Source: a bacterium (GTDB taxonomy: Bacteria; Patescibacteriota; Minisyncoccia; Moranbacterales; UBA2206). Taken from it: a DNA stretch of 7,284 nt. This document shows positions 4,875 to 7,284 of the stretch, one piece after another (position 1 is the stretch's first letter; each line of letters opens with the position of its first letter). Both the position numbers and the translations under genes were made by a program. The stretch covers positions 1-7,284 of the forward strand of contig JAJYJP010000042.1 in NCBI GenBank assembly GCA_021789395.1, in the 5' to 3' direction. A model generated the notes under the pieces. That model did no database searches. It was not told where the DNA came from and was given only the letters and a program-made list of their open reading frames with translations.

Positions 4875-6116
4875 ATGGAACGAAAAAATCTCCCATTATC
4901 GTTGATAGCGGCCGGATGTGCGATTCTTCTGATTGCGGTTGCAATCTTTTTTGGTCAGAATTATGCGAATAACCTGGAACAAAAATATATCCATGCAATC
5001 GCGCCTCTGCATCCGGACAGCGTAATCAATGGCAGCGCCTTGGAAAAAGTCGCTCTTAAAAATCCTGATTTACTGCCGGTTTACGGAGCCTCGGAAAATC
5101 TTATAGAACCCGGGAAATTTCAGGCCAGCCAATTTTTTCAGAATTATCCGACCGGTTTCAACACTTTCGTCGTTGCCAAAGGTTATGAAGATTCTTTGAC
5201 GGAGGCTTTGGAACTGGGTAGCGTCGGAAAAAGTCTGGCCGGAAAGAAGGTTGTCATAACTTTTACGCCGGAGCAGTTCACTAAGCCGATGATTTCGGCC
5301 AAGCAATATAAATATTTCTTTACCGGACTCCATGCCAATGAATTCATCTTCAGTCCTTATCTGGAATATTCCACCAAACAAATGATGGCCGTGCATATGC
5401 AGAAATATCCTGCGACCTTGCAGAACGACCCGTTGCTTTCCTTTGCGATTTATCAACTGGGACGGAACACTTGGTTTTCCAAAATGCTTTATTGGATAAC
5501 CTATCCGTTGGGCCGCTTGCAAACCGACATTATGGAGCTTCAAGACAATTATCAGAGCGTTTCATACATCCTTCAGAATCGGCAAATGTTGGACAATGAT
5601 CAGCCGCGCGTTGTTCCGGCCAATATAAACTGGCAAGCCGATTTGGCTGCCGCTCACGGCCAGGCCGTTCAGGAAGACGGCGGCAATCCCTTCGGATTCA
5701 GCGCGCATGGCTGGAGAATCATCAAGAAAAAACATCTCTATCATAAAAAAACCTACGGAGCTGGTGATAAAAAATATTTAGAAAGCCTGAAAAAATCCCC
5801 CGAAGCGTCAATTTTTTCGCTGGAGCTGGAAGTGCTGAAAGAGCTTGGCGCGAAGCCTCTGCTGGTGGGACGGCCGCTCAATGACAAATATTTCAACGCG
5901 AATGGAATTTCAAATAATGCTTTGAACGAATATTACGCTACGATTGATTCGATCGCGAAAAAGTACGATATGCCAATCGTTGATTTCAAGAATTTGCAGA
6001 ACGACATCTATTTCGGAGTCGATCCGGCTCCGCATACCAGTCCGGAAGGCTGGATATATATCGATCAGATCTATAATAATTTCTATCATGGGAAAAATAC
6101 GAAAATTTTTGACTAA
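4875..6116 (+). CDS. dltD: D-alanyl transfer protein DltD
   Basis: Membrane-anchored extracytoplasmic SGNH-hydrolase-like protein needed for the last steps of D-alanine transfer to teichoic acid. From ATG 4875 it has 413 residues: an N-terminal anchor helix at about 7-27 and a large external domain. Family motifs are LLPVYGASE (candidate nucleophile Ser73), NYPTGFNTFVVAKGYEDSL, LAGKKVVITFTPEQF, and near the C-terminus the catalytic Asp/His region DPAPHTSPEGWIYIDQ (Asp383, His387). Here Asp and His are separated by three residues, whereas I recall two in Firmicute DltD. Length is typical. The frame extends two codons to a TTG at 4869, but ATG 4875 is the natural start, 7 nt after dltC. The last 29 nt overlap the start of dltX in another frame. 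Confidence 0.93.
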   Translation: MERKNLPLSLIAAGCAILLIAVAIFFGQNYANNLEQKYIHAIAPLHPDSVINGSALEKVALKNPDLLPVYGASENLIEPGKFQASQFFQNYPTGFNTFVVAKGYEDSLTEALELGSVGKSLAGKKVVITFTPEQFTKPMISAKQYKYFFTGLHANEFIFSPYLEYSTKQMMAVHMQKYPATLQNDPLLSFAIYQLGRNTWFSKMLYWITYPLGRLQTDIMELQDNYQSVSYILQNRQMLDNDQPRVVPANINWQADLAAAHGQAVQEDGGNPFGFSAHGWRIIKKKHLYHKKTYGAGDKKYLESLKKSPEASIFSLELEVLKELGAKPLLVGRPLNDKYFNANGISNNALNEYYATIDSIAKKYDMPIVDFKNLQNDIYFGVDPAPHTSPEGWIYIDQIYNNFYHGKNTKIFD

Positions 6117-6234
6117 TCCGATCATAAAAACTATCGCGCTGACTATTTGGTTTCTGGCAATAGTCTTTGCGCTTGTCATTATGTACGGCAAAGGTAATTT
6201 TGCCACGCCCTCGTTTATTTATCAGGCGTTTTAA
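6088..6234 (+). CDS. dltX: DltX, D-alanylation microprotein with C-terminal acceptor motif
   Basis: A 48-residue single-pass membrane peptide: basic N-terminus MGKIRKFLTNPIIK, one helix at about 15-33, and a short external end finishing with PSFIYQAF. The terminal F-I-Y-x-x-F matches the hallmark of DltX (DUF3687 family), whose tyrosine (here Tyr45) is reported to accept D-alanine from DltB before DltD passes it to teichoic acid. The frame is open upstream to 5944, but that part lies inside dltD; ATG 6088 is the start that gives the family length and N-terminus. It overlaps the end of dltD by 29 nt with no Shine-Dalgarno, so coupled translation is likely. It lies 24 nt before dltA, preserving the X-A adjacency of Firmicute operons. 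Automated gene callers could easily miss it or give it a false long N-terminus. Confidence 0.88.
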   Translation: MGKIRKFLTNPIIKTIALTIWFLAIVFALVIMYGKGNFATPSFIYQAF

Positions 6235-6258
6235 TTTATTTAATAAAGAAAAAATTTT

Positions 6259-7284
6259 ATGAATATTATTGAAAAAATTGACAAATGGGGCCGCCTAAAT
6301 CCTAACGGCATCGCTCATCGGAGCGGAGGAAAAGCTTTGACTTATGGTGAATTGCTTCGGAAGTCCGATGCGGTGGCAGCTTTTATCAAGGAACAGCTGC
6401 AAGACAAAGAGGCGAAAGCTCCGGTCGCTGTGCACGGCCACAAAGAATCGGAGATGCTTATCGGATTTTTGGGTGCGGTAAAATCAGGCCATCCCTATGT
6501 ACCGATAGATTCGTCTATGCCGGAGGAGCGGGTTGAAAAAATCATCCGGACATCGCAGGCCGCTTTGGTCTTGGATCCGGAAATAATCGCCGAAGTCGCG
6601 GATTCGGATCACTTCGAAACCAAAGAAACTCCGACCGTCATGATGCCGGACGATCCGTTCTACATATTGTTCACCTCCGGCAGTACCGGCGATCCGAAAG
6701 GCGTGGTTATCACCCGGAAGAATCTGGAAAGTTTTGTTTCCTGGATGATCGGCGAGCAAAAGTTTTTGGAACAAAAAGAAGTTTTCCTCAATCAGGCGCC
6801 TTTCTCCTTCGATCTTTCAGTGATGGATATTTATCCATGTCTGGTTACTGGCAATACCTTAGTCAGCATCACTCGGGATGAGGTGGCCAATCCCGCTCAA
6901 CTCCATAAAACATTGCAAGAGTCTGGTTTAACCGCTTGGGTTTCCACGCCGTCGTTCGCCCAGCTTTGTCTCGCGGAAAAAACTTTTCAAAAAGACAAAC
7001 TGCCGACTTTGCGAAAATTCTTGTTCTGCGGAGAAACTCTTACGCCGAAAGTTGCTGCTATGCTGCTAGATCGCTTTGGACAAAGTGAGATATGGAATAC
7101 TTACGGGCCGACCGAAGCTACGGTGGCGACCAGTTCGATTCAGATTACTAAGGAAGCCGCTGAACGTTATCCGTCGCTTCCGGTCGGATATCCGAAACCG
7201 CAATGCCAGATATACATTTGCGATAAAAACGATCGGCCGGTCGAATCAGGCATATCAGGACAAATCATTATCGCGGGAGATAAT
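6259..7284 (+). CDS. dltA: D-alanine--[D-alanyl carrier protein] ligase, 3'-truncated by window
   Basis: Cytoplasmic adenylating enzyme that activates D-alanine with ATP and loads it onto the phosphopantetheine of DltC. The window holds 342 codons with no stop; the family is about 500 aa, so roughly the C-terminal third is outside. Motifs seen: the phosphate-binding loop FTSGSTGDPKG at 138-148, the substrate-pocket segment APFSFDLSVMDIYP at 180-193 (Asp185), LFCGETL at 265-271, and NTYGPTEATV at 280-289. Cys267 in the LFCGE motif corresponds to the cysteine implicated in D- versus L-alanine discrimination in Bacillus DltA, which supports this over a generic NRPS or acyl-CoA ligase. ATG 6259 is the first in-frame start, 24 nt after dltX, with only an A-rich weak ribosome site. 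The hinge and catalytic lysine lie past the window end. Confidence 0.95.
   Translation, partial: MNIIEKIDKWGRLNPNGIAHRSGGKALTYGELLRKSDAVAAFIKEQLQDKEAKAPVAVHGHKESEMLIGFLGAVKSGHPYVPIDSSMPEERVEKIIRTSQAALVLDPEIIAEVADSDHFETKETPTVMMPDDPFYILFTSGSTGDPKGVVITRKNLESFVSWMIGEQKFLEQKEVFLNQAPFSFDLSVMDIYPCLVTGNTLVSITRDEVANPAQLHKTLQESGLTAWVSTPSFAQLCLAEKTFQKDKLPTLRKFLFCGETLTPKVAAMLLDRFGQSEIWNTYGPTEATVATSSIQITKEAAERYPSLPVGYPKPQCQIYICDKNDRPVESGISGQIIIAGDN

Noticed and set aside
5070..5543. 157-codon minus-strand frame inside dltD
   Set aside because: It is antisense to a gene with clear family motifs and has no recognisable domain of its own. The other minus-strand frames (for example 4172-4525 and 3084-3395) are rejected for the same reason.
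5944..6087. Upstream extension of the dltX frame (48 extra codons)
   Set aside because: It lies wholly inside dltD, is basic and low in plausible structure, and the DltX family is about 50 aa; ATG 6088 gives the expected N-terminus.

Overview
The window reads as a compact bacterial chromosome segment with every supportable gene on the + strand. The envelope logic is that of a monoderm: a teichoic-acid D-alanylation (dlt) cluster, and membrane-anchored exported proteins with lysine-rich stalks. Short intergenic gaps, overlapping genes, weak or absent Shine-Dalgarno sequences, a DUF5666 protein and a ferric-reductase-like haem protein all fit Candidate Phyla Radiation (Patescibacteria) genomes. 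That placement is an inference of moderate confidence, because no phylogenetic marker gene is present. TGA is used as a stop (at 2929-2931) and I see no sign that it is recoded as glycine.

Layout. (1) 1-747: the 3' part of a DUF347/COG4705 multispanning membrane protein, cut by the window start. (2) 798-2430: a two-component system, an OmpR/PhoB-type response regulator followed by a membrane histidine kinase. (3) 2447-3590: a promoter with an 11-bp-spaced direct repeat, then a two-gene operon of a membrane-anchored Pro/Lys-rich protein and, overlapping it by 4 nt, a ferric-reductase-like cytochrome b. (4) 3591-3744: an intergenic region holding a second, identical 19-bp copy of the direct repeat and a hairpin. 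(5) 3745-7284: a DUF5666 exported protein, then closely packed acpS, dltC, dltD, a 48-codon dltX overlapping the end of dltD, and dltA, which runs off the window. dltB is not in the window and is predicted downstream.

How it may work together. The identical repeat CTTCAT-N5-CTTCAT lies in front of both downstream units, each time 8 nt before a plausible -10 element. The spacing and tandem orientation are typical of OmpR/PhoB-family dimers, so the adjacent response regulator is the obvious candidate activator. If so, one local sensor controls a haem redox module, two cationic exported proteins and, by readthrough from the DUF5666 gene, the whole D-alanylation pathway. That resembles in principle the two-component control of dlt known in Firmicutes. 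AcpS would load phosphopantetheine on DltC, DltA would charge it with D-alanine, DltB (outside the window) would pass the residue to DltX, and DltD would transfer it to an envelope polymer. The dlt gene order (acpS-C-D-X-A) is permuted relative to the familiar X-A-B-C-D order.
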